Below, in pieces: positions 34,202 through 46,447 of a stretch of DNA of 64,000 nt. Location of the stretch: NCBI RefSeq assembly GCF_963583255.1, contig NC_084807.1, positions 16,453,072-16,517,071 of the forward strand, in the 5' to 3' direction. Source of the stretch: Pyrus communis (taxonomy: Eukaryota > Streptophyta > Magnoliopsida > Rosales > Rosaceae). The notes under the pieces are model-generated. The model was given only the letters and a program-made list of their open reading frames with translations. It did no database searches and was not told the DNA's origin. The stretch's first letter is position 1, and each line of letters starts with the position of its first letter. The position numbers and the translations under genes were made by a program.

Positions 34202-35136
34202 TAGGGGTGGGCACGGGCCGGGCCCAAAATTGGAGGGATTGGAGTGGACTCGGTTGGAAATAAAACGGGGCGGGGCAGGGCAGATCTTGTTATTACAAAA
34301 TTTGAAGTCGGACCTAACCCAGCCTGTTTAAAATGGGCTAGTTCCTACGGGTCCAACAGGTACAATTTGTTTTTTTTTTAGTTTTTTTTTTTAATTTTCA
34401 ATATCCCAGTTGAATTTCCACTCGATTGAGTTCAGATCCGAGTTTGAAATTGAATTGTTGGAGAGAAATAAGGCGACATCAGAGACAAATTAGAGAACGC
34501 GAAAGCGTGCCTGTGCGAGAAATAGAGAGTGAAGTGGAATGGCAAGTGAGATTCGACCTTAGATTGCTTATCATTTTTGGGTTTTCAGAAAATGAAAATC
34601 AGACATCGGGTTTTAAAAACACTATGAGTTTTATTTTTTTTTGTTGGTGCAGAAAAACTGAGTGAGAGAAAGATTTGTGATTGAGAGATGAAAATGGTGG
34701 AGAAGAAGACAGTGGATCCAAGTCCCCGTTTCCTCATACAATGGATGGAATGGAGCAGAAGATGGTCTGATGATGGATGAAATTCTTTGCAACAAAAGAA
34801 AAATTAAATAAATAAATAACAAAAATAAATAAATAAATAAAGAAAACGAAAGTAGTAATAGTGTATTGTAGTAAACAAATGTAGTACTAGTGGATGTGTA
34901 CTACCAAAGCAAATACAATATTCTAGAAAACGAGTGGGATTAGGAGATACGGGTCCGGCTGGGGCTTCGTTTCCTTAGACTTTTGGATTCGCCCCGCCCC
35001 CTTTTAATTCCGTGAACCCGCCCCACCTCGCCCTTCCTTGTTTTGTATTTTACATTTCCAGATCCGTCTTGTACCCGTCCCTAATCGCATGGACCCGCCT
35101 CGCCCCATGGGTCTAGGACCCGTTTGCCCACCCCTA
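34202..35136. mobile_element. Non-autonomous hAT-type element, 935 bp
   Basis: It starts TAGGGGTGGGCACGGG and ends TTTGCCCACCCCTA, near-perfect terminal inverted repeats. Flanks GTGATTAT (34194-34201) and GCGATTAT (35137-35144) form an 8-bp duplication with one mismatch, typical for hAT. The subterminal parts are rich in GGGCGGGGC and GCCCCGCCC words. No transposase is encoded; a 79-codon plus frame at 34426 is not recognised. Confidence 0.85.
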
Positions 35137-35144
35137 GCGATTAT

Positions 35145-37066
35145 ACATCTTTAAGGATTCCATAAGCCATAATTGACACCTAACAGTATGTCATGGTTAT
35201 CCAAGCTAGACAAAAGAAGTGGAGAACCTATTCATATTGGGATTACAAATGCAATACAGTCTTTCTCTAATACAATACTCTCTATCACATTGTTTAGTAT
35301 GATAGTTTATTCATGTTTACTATCTAATGTGATTTTCTTGTCTATATGATTACCTTAATATGATTTAGAATGACTTCCTAAATCTCATTCATACTCTGCT
35401 AGAGATTTGTAATCGTATCACAGAGTATTGTCTCTCAATGGTTTGAAGGTTAGAGATCCCTTATTGCACATTCACCTACCTCTATGGTTAAGTAGCTTAA
35501 TCCCAATTATGCCGTGGACACCCTCTGATGGATTACCTTTGACATAGTTAAAGATCAATGAACTAAGCACAAGACAACTATGATACCTCAAGTGAAACGA
35601 CTACTTTACATTATCTTAACCATGACTTCTCATGTGACATGAGTATGAGAACTCTTCATTGATCATGTTCAGTGGACTCATTCTCTATTGAGCTTCTACA
35701 TTCTTGTCTTTACATCAATCACACCAATGACTCGAGACCAGTCACTCTCCCGGACAGAATACATAGCATGTATTAATCTTAACATATCGTTAATGCATAA
35801 TTGGCAATCTTATGATCAGGAACATTTATGATATGTGTACAAAAGATCATGGTCTCATGAATCTAACTTCTTTAGATCACATTCTCTTAATCACATATTT
35901 CTTGAACTTATTGGTTAAGCGTATAAGATTTATATGAGATAGCTTTAAACAATAATCTTTACCCTTATATTAAACTAGTTTAATTTAACATGTGAAATGT
36001 CCATAAAGTATCATCACATTGATTGGGTTTAGGGCACATTTTCAATACGACGAACCACATGGCCAATCACAATGCCCACGACCCTTTCCTCACCACAAAC
36101 CCTTTTCCTCACCTCTGCATCCACAAAACTCAAATGGGAACCCTCGAACTAGCTTCAACAAAAAAGAGAATTTTTTTCGATAAAGATTTTGTCGATTCCA
36201 ATAAAGGTGAGTCTCGAAAACACCACAAATGGTTTTCTCTTGTCATTCTAATTTGATTTTTGGGCATCCATATGGTTTTCTCTGCAATTGTGATTTGGAA
36301 TGAAAAACTAACTTATCCAGTTCCCAACCAGTTGTAGAAAACTTCAGCAATGATTCTGGCCAAATCCTTGTAGTTTTGGCAAGGCCAAACCCAATTAGGT
36401 CACTTACAACCTCCCTAGATCTAGTTCAAGCCTTGCATGCTTGATTTCAAGTTTGCGTAGTGATTTACATCGAAGGCACAAAAAACGAACGAGACCTTCT
36501 AGGCCATTTTCTAGTCATCTCCAGCCGACTATCGCCTCAAATTTGGTATAATATTATTCCTTATATCTCCAGCTTTAATTTAATGTATGGATGTTGCGTT
36601 TGGTTGAGATTTAACCTCAAAAGAGATTTTAGAACCTCTACCCAGTTTCTGGCGTGGTTGCATGGCTACCCAGTTTCCCACTAAATATTTGGAGGCAAAC
36701 TTTGAGGTAAGTGATTTACGTGTTTCCCACTAAATATTTGGACTTAAATTTAAAATTATGCTTAATATTCGTTTGATAATTGTTTTTAGGCTTTAGATGT
36801 AATATAAATATGCTAATTTTGTTGGGTTTTATTTTTAAAGGCTTTTATGCAGTTTCCTTATTACTTTATACTGTGATTTGTGGTTTTAGCATTGGGGACT
36901 AGTCCTTCACCGTTAGAACTCGAAAGACAAGATACAATATTTGTTGGTTTGTGGTTGATCTGTGGAGGAAAGATTTACAATAGCTCATCAGGTAAAGAAT
37001 AAGAATCATGATTTCAATTTGGAAGCCATTAAATTCTTAGATTTAGTTGACTTTATTTTCATAGCA
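35145..37066. other. No recognised gene
   Basis: 35145-36020 is non-coding and resembles the inside of a large gene-less retroelement (continuous with 33144-34193 across the hAT insertion). 36023-36256 has a 77-codon ORF (MANHNAHDPFLTTNPF within it) with no domain I know. 36674 and 36723 repeat TTTCCCACTAAATATTTGGA. Confidence 0.4.
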
Positions 37067-38466
37067 GAAAATGTTAGAACCCATCCTTGATTTTACAATA
37101 TTTAATTTTTGAAAAGAGTGAATTGATGAAAATGCCCTTAGAGGCGAGATTGTTGACTTTCGTTGACTGTCATTCCACAACGCGTATGAGCTGCTATTTT
37201 TATCGTATTAGTGTAGTATTCATTGCTACGAACGCGTGGGTGTAAGTGAAATCGAAATCGGAGTTACGATTAAAATTTTACGGAATTACAAAACTTGAAA
37301 GTGTTTTAGTAAATTTGAATTTTAGATATTTTATTATTTTCTGGTGTGATTTTTGTGGCCAATGGGGCCCACACATGACTAACTTCTTTCTATTGCCACG
37401 TATCAATCTTCCCCAACTCTCTCGAAACATTTTCGATGTCTTTTCCTTCACTCTCTCTGACTCCCTTATCTCTCATTCTATGAAACCCAGCAACACCGGG
37501 AACCACACAACCACCTGACCACCTATGTCACAAACATTGAGCCCTGACGTGGTCACTTTCTTTCTCCTATCTCTCTCTCTATGCATAATGGCAGCACCAC
37601 TGTTCAAGACTTTCTCCGGCAAATTCTCACTGTTCTCGACGAAGGTAAACCTCAAACCCCCCTCCAAGAACTTCTTAGATCTTGTTTTGGAGTATGATTA
37701 GGGTAATTTTGAGAGTTTTTGGTGATGTTTGAATGCAGAATCAACTTGGGGAAATTTCTCCAGATTTTTTTACGGGACTCGAGATTTTTGCAGGTCATTT
37801 CCAACCAACTCCAGCCACGGCTTATTCTAACTTAGGTATGTACTTGTTCCTTACGTCCTTAGCTTCATTTTGGCTTTTGAATTGTAGAAAATGGTTGAGG
37901 TTTCGACCCCTATCAGAGCTGTTGAAAATTTCCATCCAAAAAGCCAAATCCGGTTTTCTTCTTCATTAGGTCCGGTGGGTGCAACCCGTGAGCCCAAAAC
38001 GGATTGACCCAACCCGATTAGCCCAAACCCAAATTTGCAAACCGACCCGAACCAGATCCCAAGACCCATTTATGAAATCGAATCTGGAATATTCCTTGCG
38101 TTGATTTTACATATTTTTGTCAAGACCTCTTTTGGGCTAATTTCGATGCCCCGAGTCTATTTTTGACATCTGTTTAGTGAAGTTCCAAAGTTTTAACGTA
38201 GTTGACCGCCTTGGCGGCTCGGTTGGCTTTTTGGCTGACCTTTGACTTTTCATTGACTTTTACAGAATTTGCTCATACCCCTTCTTAATGAATTTTGACG
38301 CCCTGATTCTGAATTCCCTATTCATTTTTTCAAATTCAAACGTTTTAATTGAGTTTTATTAATGGGCCTTAATATCATGCTTAGGTGCGATTATTATCGG
38401 AGACTCCGGCTTTCCTAGCTCGAACGGATGTGATCTTGCAAGTATCTATGAGTGGGTCTTTTCTTT

Positions 38467-38498
<32 letters not shown>

Positions 38499-38839
38499 AA
38501 TATATATATTAATGAATTTCCTACGTGATGCCATAATTAAATTAATGTTTACACAAAAATGTCGTAATGATGAGAATCATGAGATCATTATAAATCCAAA
38601 AGGATGCCTTAATTATATTTATGGTCATGAATAGTATTATGTTGAGTAGAATTATCAATTTTTCTGTTGCATGATTATATTTACGTTATCTGCTCATCAT
38701 GTACTACACTGGTGTTAGTACTCGCCCGGGCCAAGCCAGTCTTCACGTGTATGTTCACATCGCACCGTATGCTCACTTTAGATCCATTGTAGGTGCTAGT
38801 CATGTCCTAGATTGCTATAGGCAATTAGCACTAGTAGAA

Positions 38840-39165
38840 AAACATGTTTGCGCGACTGAATTTTGCGCGACGCATAACATTTCGTTGCGCAAAGTATGTT
38901 TGCGCGACCAAAAACACAAAACGTCGCGCAAAAGGACTTTGCGCGACGAAACTTTGCGCAACAAAGAGTGGCGTCGCGCAAAACAGCTTTACACGACGCA
39001 TTAGCTCCTGCGCCGCGCAAAGGTATTTTGCGCAACGTTAGCCTTAGTCGCGCAAAGTTCCGTCGCGCAAATGCCTTTTGCGCGACGTTTTATGCATCGC
39101 GCAAGATCTTGGCACCAAACAAAGAATACTTTACCCTTTTTTTGCCAACTTTGCGTGACGTAGGC
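38840..39165 (+). repeat. Left subterminal array of CACTA no. 2
   Basis: At least ten sites of the type TTTGCGCGACG or CGTCGCGCAAA in both orientations, spaced ~15-35 bases. In En/Spm elements such subterminal repeats bind TnpA; that these sites do the same is inference. Short Arg/Ala-rich ORFs over the array are artefacts of the repeat. Confidence 0.88.
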
Positions 39166-40330
39166 TTAAGGAGTGTACCTGTAAAAAAATCATAAAAATC
39201 GAAGTTAAAATAACCATTAAATTGTGATTTTTGGTTATAACTGATGAAATTTTTTGTCCCGTTACTTGATCTCTGAATGTTTTTTTTTTTGCGATTTTTT
39301 GCGTATGCGATCTCAAAGTATATACAAACAAGTTTGACGGTTGAATCATTGAATCTAATTTCGTACCCCCATCAAATTCAATGGTATATGTATTTAGTAA
39401 GTAGATTTTAATTTATATATTTTGTACTACGTCACGCAAAGTCCCTTTTTATTAATTTTTTTGTTTTTTTGCCCTTTTCCTTTTCTTTTAGGGTTCTTGC
39501 ATTGCCTTTTTCTTTTGAGGTATCCACTTGTGTAAATATTTTAAATTGACGATCAAATCAGTTCATTATATTGATATAGGGTTAAAGAGTGTAGCTATAA
39601 AAAATCATCAAAATCGGAGTTAAAATAACCGTTAAATCGTGATTTTTCGTTTATAACCGTCGAAAAGTTTTGTCCCATTATTTGATCTCTACAATTTTTT
39701 TTTTTTGCGATTTTTGGCGTATGCGATCTCAAAGCATATACAAACAAGTTTGATGGTTGGATCGTTGAAACTAGTTTCGTACAATGCGTATCCTGTCAAA
39801 ACATTAGATTCACTAACACTTGGAGTATATTTATGCTTTCATCAAGTATAACATAAGATTTTGTGGTATCCACTTGTGTAAATATTTGAAATCGATGATC
39901 AAATGAGTTTCTTGCATTCATACAAGATCAAGGAGTGTAGTTGTAAAAAATCATCAAAATCGGAGTTAATATAACCGTTAAATCGTGATTTTTCGTTTAT
40001 AGCCGTCGAAAAGGTTTGTCCCGTTGTTTGATCTTTGCACGTTTGTTTTTTACAATTTTTGGCGTATGCGATCTCAAAGCATATACGAACAAGTTTGATG
40101 GTTGGATCGTTGAAACTAGTTTCGTACAATGCGTATCCCATCAAAACACTAACACTTAGAGCCGTCGAAAAGGTTTGTCCCGTTACTTAATCTGTGCATG
40201 TTTGTTTTTTGCGATTTTTGACGTATAAGATCTCCAAGTATATACAAACAAGTTTGACGGTTGGATCGTTGAAATTAGTTTCGTACAATGCATTTCCTAT
40301 CAAATTCAATGGTATATGTATTTACAATGT
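39160..40330 (+). repeat. ~347-bp tandem repeat copies in CACTA no. 2
   Basis: Copies (inverted relative to 16475-18950) lie near 39175-39360, 39590-39890 and 39915-40150, with a partial one at 40160-40300. They share GTTAAATCGTGATTTTTCGT, GCGTATGCGATCTCAAAG and GTTGGATCGTTGAAACTAGT. A small GCGC array at 40395-40440 follows. GTACTTATAAGCAAAACGGG at 40350 and 40532 marks a further ~180-bp duplication. Confidence 0.82.
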
Positions 40331-40554
40331 AAATTTTAATTTATTTATTTTGTACTTATAAGCAAAACGGGTTTTTTTTAAAAAAAAAAAAAAAAAAGAC
40401 TTTGCGCGACGTATGTACAACTGCGTCGCGCAAAAAAAAAGACTTTTGTAAATGTTTTAAATTGATGATCGAATCAATTCATTGTTTTCATATATGTATT
40501 TACTGAGTAGATTTTAATTTATTTATTTTGTACTTATAAGCAAAACGGGTTTTA

Positions 40555-40825
40555 GTGTTTTGGGTGATGTTTGAGTATTTTGGTTTGTTTTAGTGTTTTA
40601 AGCGTTTAGTTGTTTTAGTGTTTTAAGGGTTTAATTTGTGTGCGTATAAATCTCGCATCAAATTTTGGCGCCGTTGCCGGGGATTAGCAACTTTGCTAAT
40701 CCCTTGGATTGTTTATTTTCGTTTGTTTTTATTTTATTCCAGATTCTTAATCTTGTTTTGTTTCTTGTTTTAGGTACTAGTTTATGACTCGGAGTTCTCA
40801 TCCGATTCGTGAACATATCCTGGAG
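40555..40825 (+). mobile_element. Retrotransposon 5' junction: LTR end, primer site, start of gag
   Basis: 40631-40660 is the end of an LTR (TTTGTGTGCG...CTCGCATCA), the same family as the solo LTR at 23188-25403. After AATTT comes TGGCGCCGTTGCCGGGGA (40666-40683), which matches the complement of the 3' end of plant tRNA-Asp. A gag-like start MTRSSHPIREHILE at 40784 ends in TAA after 14 codons. Only the last ~100 bases of the LTR are recognisable. Confidence 0.75.
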
Positions 40826-40918
40826 TAAAAATAAAAAAAATAAAACAAAACATGTTCATAAAAAATAAAACAAAATAAAAAATAAAACAATACACTGAAT
40901 AAAACAAAACATGTTCAT

Positions 40919-40951
<33 letters not shown>

Positions 40952-43030
40952 AATAAAAAAAAACAAAAAAAAAAACATGGCAGAATGATGGAGCCTTCAC
41001 AAAGGTTGTTTACGTGAAGCCCCACTACGTGGCAAAACTCTAGAAGCGAAAGGCATCGAAGCGGAAGGCATCGGAGCAGGAGGCATCGAAGATAGAGCAT
41101 TCGAGGCCTCAATACTGGGTGGAACGCTAGATGACCCAGGAAAAAGGTGCCTCTGGAGATAAGCCGCAAGCCTTTGATGGTCACTTTGAATTCGACCTTC
41201 AGATTCTTGCAGCTCATCAAGCTTCCTCTTCATACCCGTCGAATAGTTATTTGCAAGCACATGCAAACTTCTATTCTCATACTTAAGCTGTTTGATCTCT
41301 TGCTTAAGATTTTCCACCTCTGCCATCAATGATTCCACTTGACGGGATCGAGCAAGCAGGCGTTGGCCCATGTTGGACATAGAGTCTGCACACTGAACAC
41401 TGAGAGCGAGGGACTCTTGAACGGCCAACTTATCGGACCGTCCTGAAAGCAGCCTACTATCTTTGGGAGTAAGGAGGTTCCTAGCTACTATCGTAGCTGT
41501 TGTTGCATCCGTCATCACGGAGTCTTCACCTGTAAGAGGGCCATTAGAAGATAAGAAAGACGGGCACCATACATTACCTTGACGCGGCGCAACCAGAGCA
41601 CTGCTGAAACTCAAATCTAAGCAAATGTTAGATGGGTTAGCCATTTTCAAAGATGTTAAAAGAGAAGGGTTGGACGGAATAAAATCTCAAAGGGTCGGAG
41701 ACGATTTTCACGGATGGGCAATCTTCAAAGTGTGCATGTTAGAGGTGATCGATCACCTCTATAAAGACTTTGTGACACAACCACCGGATTTTCCTGCGTA
41801 AATTTCGTCAACACTCTTCAGACACAATCTCGGCTTTTCATATCTCTGACAAAGTTGAAGACGCGTGGAGGTTTGAAATGAGAGTAGTGAGAGATGTCTC
41901 TCATTTTTCTAGAGAGAACAAAGGGCTTCAGGGTTTACAACAAATAATATTATTATCCTTCTGCACAGGGGATGGGAATGGACAGAAGAGAGCCGTTTGG
42001 CTCTGGGCTCGAGAAATCAAAGAGGCGTTTGTTCAGAAATCGAAGGGCCGCTTATTCAAAGATCGAAGAGTCATCACTATTTGAAGTTCAGAAATGGAAG
42101 AGGCGTCGTTCAGAAATCGAAGAGGCGTTGTTCAGAACTTTTGTCGACAAGGGTAAAAGAACAATACCACCACTTGCTATTGAGAAATCCCTATATATGT
42201 CGACCTTCATCTTTTATGGCAAGGCAGACCTGAAGAAAATGCCCAACTCTTCCTCACCTTTGAGGGCGCACTCCCAGCAAAGCCTTTCGAAATACTGAAT
42301 TTTTTCTTCTTCCCCAAAGAAGATACTAGATGCCTGGAGTACATATAACCCAGGAGGAAACGGTAGATTGAAGCATGTGGAGACAAGCACAACAAATACA
42401 TGTGCTGATTCATTCACCGCTTCTTCAAAAGCAAAGGTATCTCATATCATCAAGGTCAAAAGCAAAAGTATCTCATATCATGCTCTTTCCCTGTCTTTTT
42501 CTTTGTCCTTGTTCTTACTCGCATGGCAAAGTGAAAGAAGCAATCAGCCGGCACTTGGAGTCAGTCTTTCGATCTGGAACCGACTGCCTGGAAGCTATTC
42601 CCTGGTTGCTTACCTAGCGTTGCTCTCGAGTAGTCATCTTCAACGGTTGATACACTTCCGGAGAAGGGACCACTTCTGCAAAGGGGAGCAAGTAAGGCAA
42701 GTGAAAATGATACATTGTAGCATGTGGAGACAAGCAACAACTGCATATGCTGAGCTATCCTCTAACCCTCTTCAATACGAATTGGAAAGATTGAACAAAG
42801 AAACAGATAAAAGGAGGAAGCTCAGACCTTCGGGGGAGACCAAAAGAATCCTGCTGCCCAGTTCAAGAGTAGCACAAAGAAAAATCAACGAGTGGAGGAG
42901 ACCAAAAGAATCTTCCAGCCCAGTTCAAGAGTAGCCTGTGGAAAATCAACGATTGGAGGAAACCAAAAGAATCTTCCAGCCCAGTTCACGAGTAAGCCTG
43001 TGGAATCACCAAGATCAAGCCTCAATGCAA
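40826..43030 (+). mobile_element. Second copy of the Tat 3' spacer region, no LTR
   Basis: It corresponds to about 6600-9010 of the first element: A-rich tract with ACACTGAATAAAA, antisense ORF, TATATATGTCGACCTTCATC and AGCCGGCACTTGGAGTCAGT. It differs by indels, e.g. an extra ~200 bases of GAAATCGAAGAGGCG-type repeats at 41870-42130. It stops near 43030 without polypurine tract or LTR. It is joined directly to the gag start of a different family on its left. Confidence 0.8.
40997..41650 (-). CDS. Antisense coiled-coil ORF, second copy, 217 aa
   Basis: Same protein as at 6866-7504, starting MKMANPSNICLDLSFSS. The coiled-coil core (RQVESLMAEVENLKQEIKQL and onward) is identical over a long stretch, and differences gather in the N-terminal third and the Pro/Ser-rich tail, where this copy has a five-residue insertion. 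The frame is fully open although the host fragment lacks pol and LTRs. Function unknown; nuclear or structural roles would be guesses. Confidence 0.66.
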   Translation of the reverse strand: MKMANPSNICLDLSFSSALVAPRQGNVWCPSFLSSNGPLTGEDSVMTDATTATIVARNLLTPKDSRLLSGRSDKLAVQESLALSVQCADSMSNMGQRLLARSRQVESLMAEVENLKQEIKQLKYENRSLHVLANNYSTGMKRKLDELQESEGRIQSDHQRLAAYLQRHLFPGSSSVPPSIEASNALSSMPPAPMPSASMPFASRVLPRSGASRKQPL

Positions 43031-43935
43031 TCACCAAGGAGAAGATGGAATTGAATAATATATGTAAAAAAAATTATTATGGGTTTTTTTTAGAATAATA
43101 TATTATTGCGGGGTTTTTCTACTTCCTATTACTTCCTATTACAATTATTAAAGTTAATTCAATTAACTAAAGTTGATTCAATTAACTAAAGTTTTTCTAC
43201 AAATGTTGTCCCGAAGGTTGGACATAATCATTACTTCCTATTACAATTATTAAAGTTAATTCAATTAACTAAAGTTGATTTGAATGTGATGATGATGGAG
43301 ATATTTGCATAGGTGATAGAATGACAATGATGTATCCCTTCACATTGCAAAGCTCATCCCCTCCATTAGCAATTCTGGACAATTTGAGGTAACATTATAG
43401 ACCACTTAATATTATATGCGGATAATTCCCTCTTAATCTAATAGACCACTTAATATAATTAATAGACCACTTGATTTTCCCTCTTTCTTTCCCTTTTTCC
43501 CTCTTTCTTATAGACCACTTAATATTATATGCGGATAATACCACTCTAATTAAAAAAAATGATTGTGTGAGCCCTTGACAACTGTAACCGGACATGAAGC
43601 ATTTGTCACCACATGGATGATTGTGTGAGCCCTTCTTCCCTTTTTCCCTTTTTCTTTCCCTCTTTCCCTCTTTCCCTCTTTCCCTCTTAATCTAATAGAC
43701 CACTTAATATAATTAATAGACCACTTGATTTTCCCTCTTTCTTTCCCTCTTTCCCTCCCGTATAAACCTCTTTCCTTCTTCCCTTTTTCCCTTTTTCCCT
43801 TTTTCTTTCCCTCTTTCCCTCTTTCCCTCTTTCCCATATATTGAATCCGAATTTGATTTTTAAGACTCATCTTTCTCCCTCTCGTTCGCAAGGCAGTGAC
43901 GCCAAACTCGAAGCCGACGCAAATTAAGTGTATAG
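43031..43935. repeat. Pyrimidine-rich TTTCCCTC repeats before the TnpA-like gene
   Basis: 43470-43840 contains long runs of TTTCCC/TCTTTCCC units in at least three blocks, separated by repeats of AATAGACCACTTAATAT. 43110-43280 repeats TTAATTCAATTAACTAAAGTT. GTGTGAGCCCTT occurs at 43566 and 43623. The tract ends ~100 bases upstream of the TnpA ATG, so it could act as a promoter or leader; that is inference. Confidence 0.7.
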
Positions 43936-46276
43936 ATGTCGTATTTGATCACTCGTCGTCGGAGCGTGACCAATGCGCCTCCTACACCCCTTACTGAGGC
44001 TACTCCTATGGGGCCCCAGGTGCCTGTCTCATCGACGTCATCAGTATCCATTCACCCGCTCAGTGCACGACGACCTCACCGACGTCGTCGTGAGCCGGAC
44101 CCTTCTGATCACACTTCCGCAGCATCCAGAGTCGAGGGTGAGGCCTCCCATCCAGGTAGTTTTTTTTCTAATTCTTGATGACTACGTTGTATTTTTTTTT
44201 TTCATTTTAAAATTATTATTTTTATGATGCTAAAAATTTGTTGGATTGTGAAATGCTATACTATTAGGGGAAGTTATGTTGGATTGTGAAATGCTATATT
44301 ATCATTTTGGGAAATGCTATACTATTAGGGGAAGTTATGTTGAATTTTTTGTGAAAATTTAAGCTTTGGGTTTTCACCATTTAAGTATTTTTGGCCAGCT
44401 AAAAAAAAAACTAGGGGGCCTAGTCGAATGCTGAAGCCGGCACAGAGTGTACGTTTGACTGGCTCCAAGATCAAGATTGAGTATGACCCACTACATCGTG
44501 GAGCGGCTACAGCTCAACAACATAGCATCATCGCTAGTAGCTGTGGTGTTGTTATTAAACAAATTTGTCCTATGCAGTGGGAGAAATGGGCAGAAATTCC
44601 AGATTGGACGAAGGATTTGGTGCGAGACAAGTTGTCGGTTAGTATATTAATTTTTAACCTTTAACTACTTGGTTCTGCATAAAAATATTGTTCTTCTTGA
44701 TGTTCTGTATATTCATTTTGACTCACTGGATTACTTAGGTATGTATCGAATCTAGTAATGAAATTAAATCATCCAACTCTTGTATCTCGTTATTTAATTC
44801 ATTTTGATCTATTTCATCAATTTTTGAAATTACCTCTTCTGTTTCTTTTTCAAATTCATAAGCTAATCTTATCGATTCTTGTTTATTATAATCTTGTACT
44901 TTATGCCATGTCTGAGTTGCTTGTTCATGAATGTCATTGGGTTCATAAATTATTTTTCCGATTCTTGCATTCTTTTCTTCATCTAAATAAACAAATTCGG
45001 ATTCAATATCATTTTTTTAGTTTTGTTTACAAATATTAAAAACCAAAATATATTATCTTAATATTATTATATTTCTTACTATTATTTTATTGTTTTTCAT
45101 ATTCGTAGGTAATTTTCGATCTTGATGATATATTTCCCGAGGTCAAGGCCTACTTAGATGAGACCTTAGCAATCCGGTAGAAACATTGGAAGAACTATCT
45201 TCACACGCATTTTAAGCTATGGGATACTCCGGAGATTGCTCGCCTACATGGTTGCCCAAGCAAGTTGAGGGACCGGCCAGAGGATTGGGAATGGCTTTTC
45301 AAACATTTTACGGACCCAAAATTTGTGGTATGTACATAATATTTGAATAATAATTTATTATTGTTTTAGTTATTTTTTAAATCTTTTTTTATTAATTTAT
45401 TTCAAATAGTCGCATTAACATGTATATTGTGTGTTTAACAGAAGAAATCTGTTGCTGGCAAGATAGCTCGGGAGTCAAAGACACTTCTCCACCATTCTGG
45501 TTCGAAGCCCTTTTCATATAGGCTTCAGACACGACGTCAGGTAAAAGTATATTAATTTAGAAATTTTATACAATTTATTTATTATTATTGATTAATAAAA
45601 TTTTCTTAATGTTTTTTTTTCTTTCTTCAGGAGGGTTCTAAGTTCCCAGAGATCGACATGTTCGAGGACGTTTACGTTCGACCTGGAGATGAGACCGCTG
45701 GGCAGCTTCATGTAAGTATATGTAATTGTTATTATTCTTATATGTATGAATCGTTCAAATATTATTTATATATATGTTTTTTCTTTATTATTACAGGCTC
45801 TTATGGTGGAAAAGAGCACTACTGTTCTCCAAGAAGCAACATCGCAACTTCCCCCGGAGACCCCAATTGAGGACGTCACAGTACCTGATGATGCAGGTTT
45901 TCAGATTTTGACTGATGTCCTAGATCAGAACTTCGGTCGTCGTCACGGCAAGGTTGTTCGGTGCATAGGGAAAGCACGACTTCGTGAGACTGGTGCCTCT
46001 TCTTCCAGATCAAACACCACAGAGGTCGATTCATTGAAGGAGGAAGTGATAACCATAAAGGGTCAGCTTGAGGTCCAGGGCGAGCAGATGAGGGCCCAGG
46101 GTGAGCAGATGAAGGAGCAGATAAGGGCCCAGGGCGAGCAGCTGCATACTTATGACGGACAGATGAGAGATCTTATACGAGCCATACAGATGACCGGCCT
46201 CCAAATCTCACTACCAATACCTGATCTTGCTACACCTTCAACCTCCGAGCCACTTCACCCTGCCGATACCCAGTAG
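43936..46276 (+). pseudogene. TnpA-like gene of CACTA no. 2 (Ptta/En/Spm plant transposase family), 6 exons
   Basis: Exons read as 43936-44155, ~44410-44637, 45109-45327, 45442-45540, 45631-45711 and 45797-46276, with GT/AG borders from the second donor on. Family motifs include CPMQWEKWAEIPDWTKD, DDIFPEVKAYLDETLA, KLRDRPEDWEWLFKHF and HHSGSKPFSYR. The last exon has repeated EQMRAQGEQMKEQ, probably a coiled coil, and ends PADTQ. In-frame TAG at 45178-45180 interrupts exon 3 (other members have an amino acid there), and the exon 1/exon 2 junction does not keep frame with an obvious acceptor, so I call it a pseudogene. Known TnpA-type proteins bind subterminal repeats and assist transposition. 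The same last exon occurs in CACTA no. 1. Confidence 0.82.
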
Positions 46277-46447
46277 CCACTTCACCTAGAAGATTACTTG
46301 TAGTTTTTTCTTTTTTATTTGGACATCTTGTATGTACATTTTCATATATTGTATAATTAAATACTTTTCTTTGGTTAATTAATTATTATTTAGAATTTAA
46401 TTACAATATTATTAAAAATTAAGAAAGTAATATTTTTTACCAAAACC

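Noticed and set aside
36023..36256. 77-codon ORF as a host gene
   Set aside because: No domain, no supporting splice structure and no second copy; left as unassigned sequence.
38699..39195. Arg/Ala/Cys-rich ORFs on both strands
   Set aside because: They are translations of the GCGCGACG subterminal array; the same applies to the ORFs at 46390-47020.
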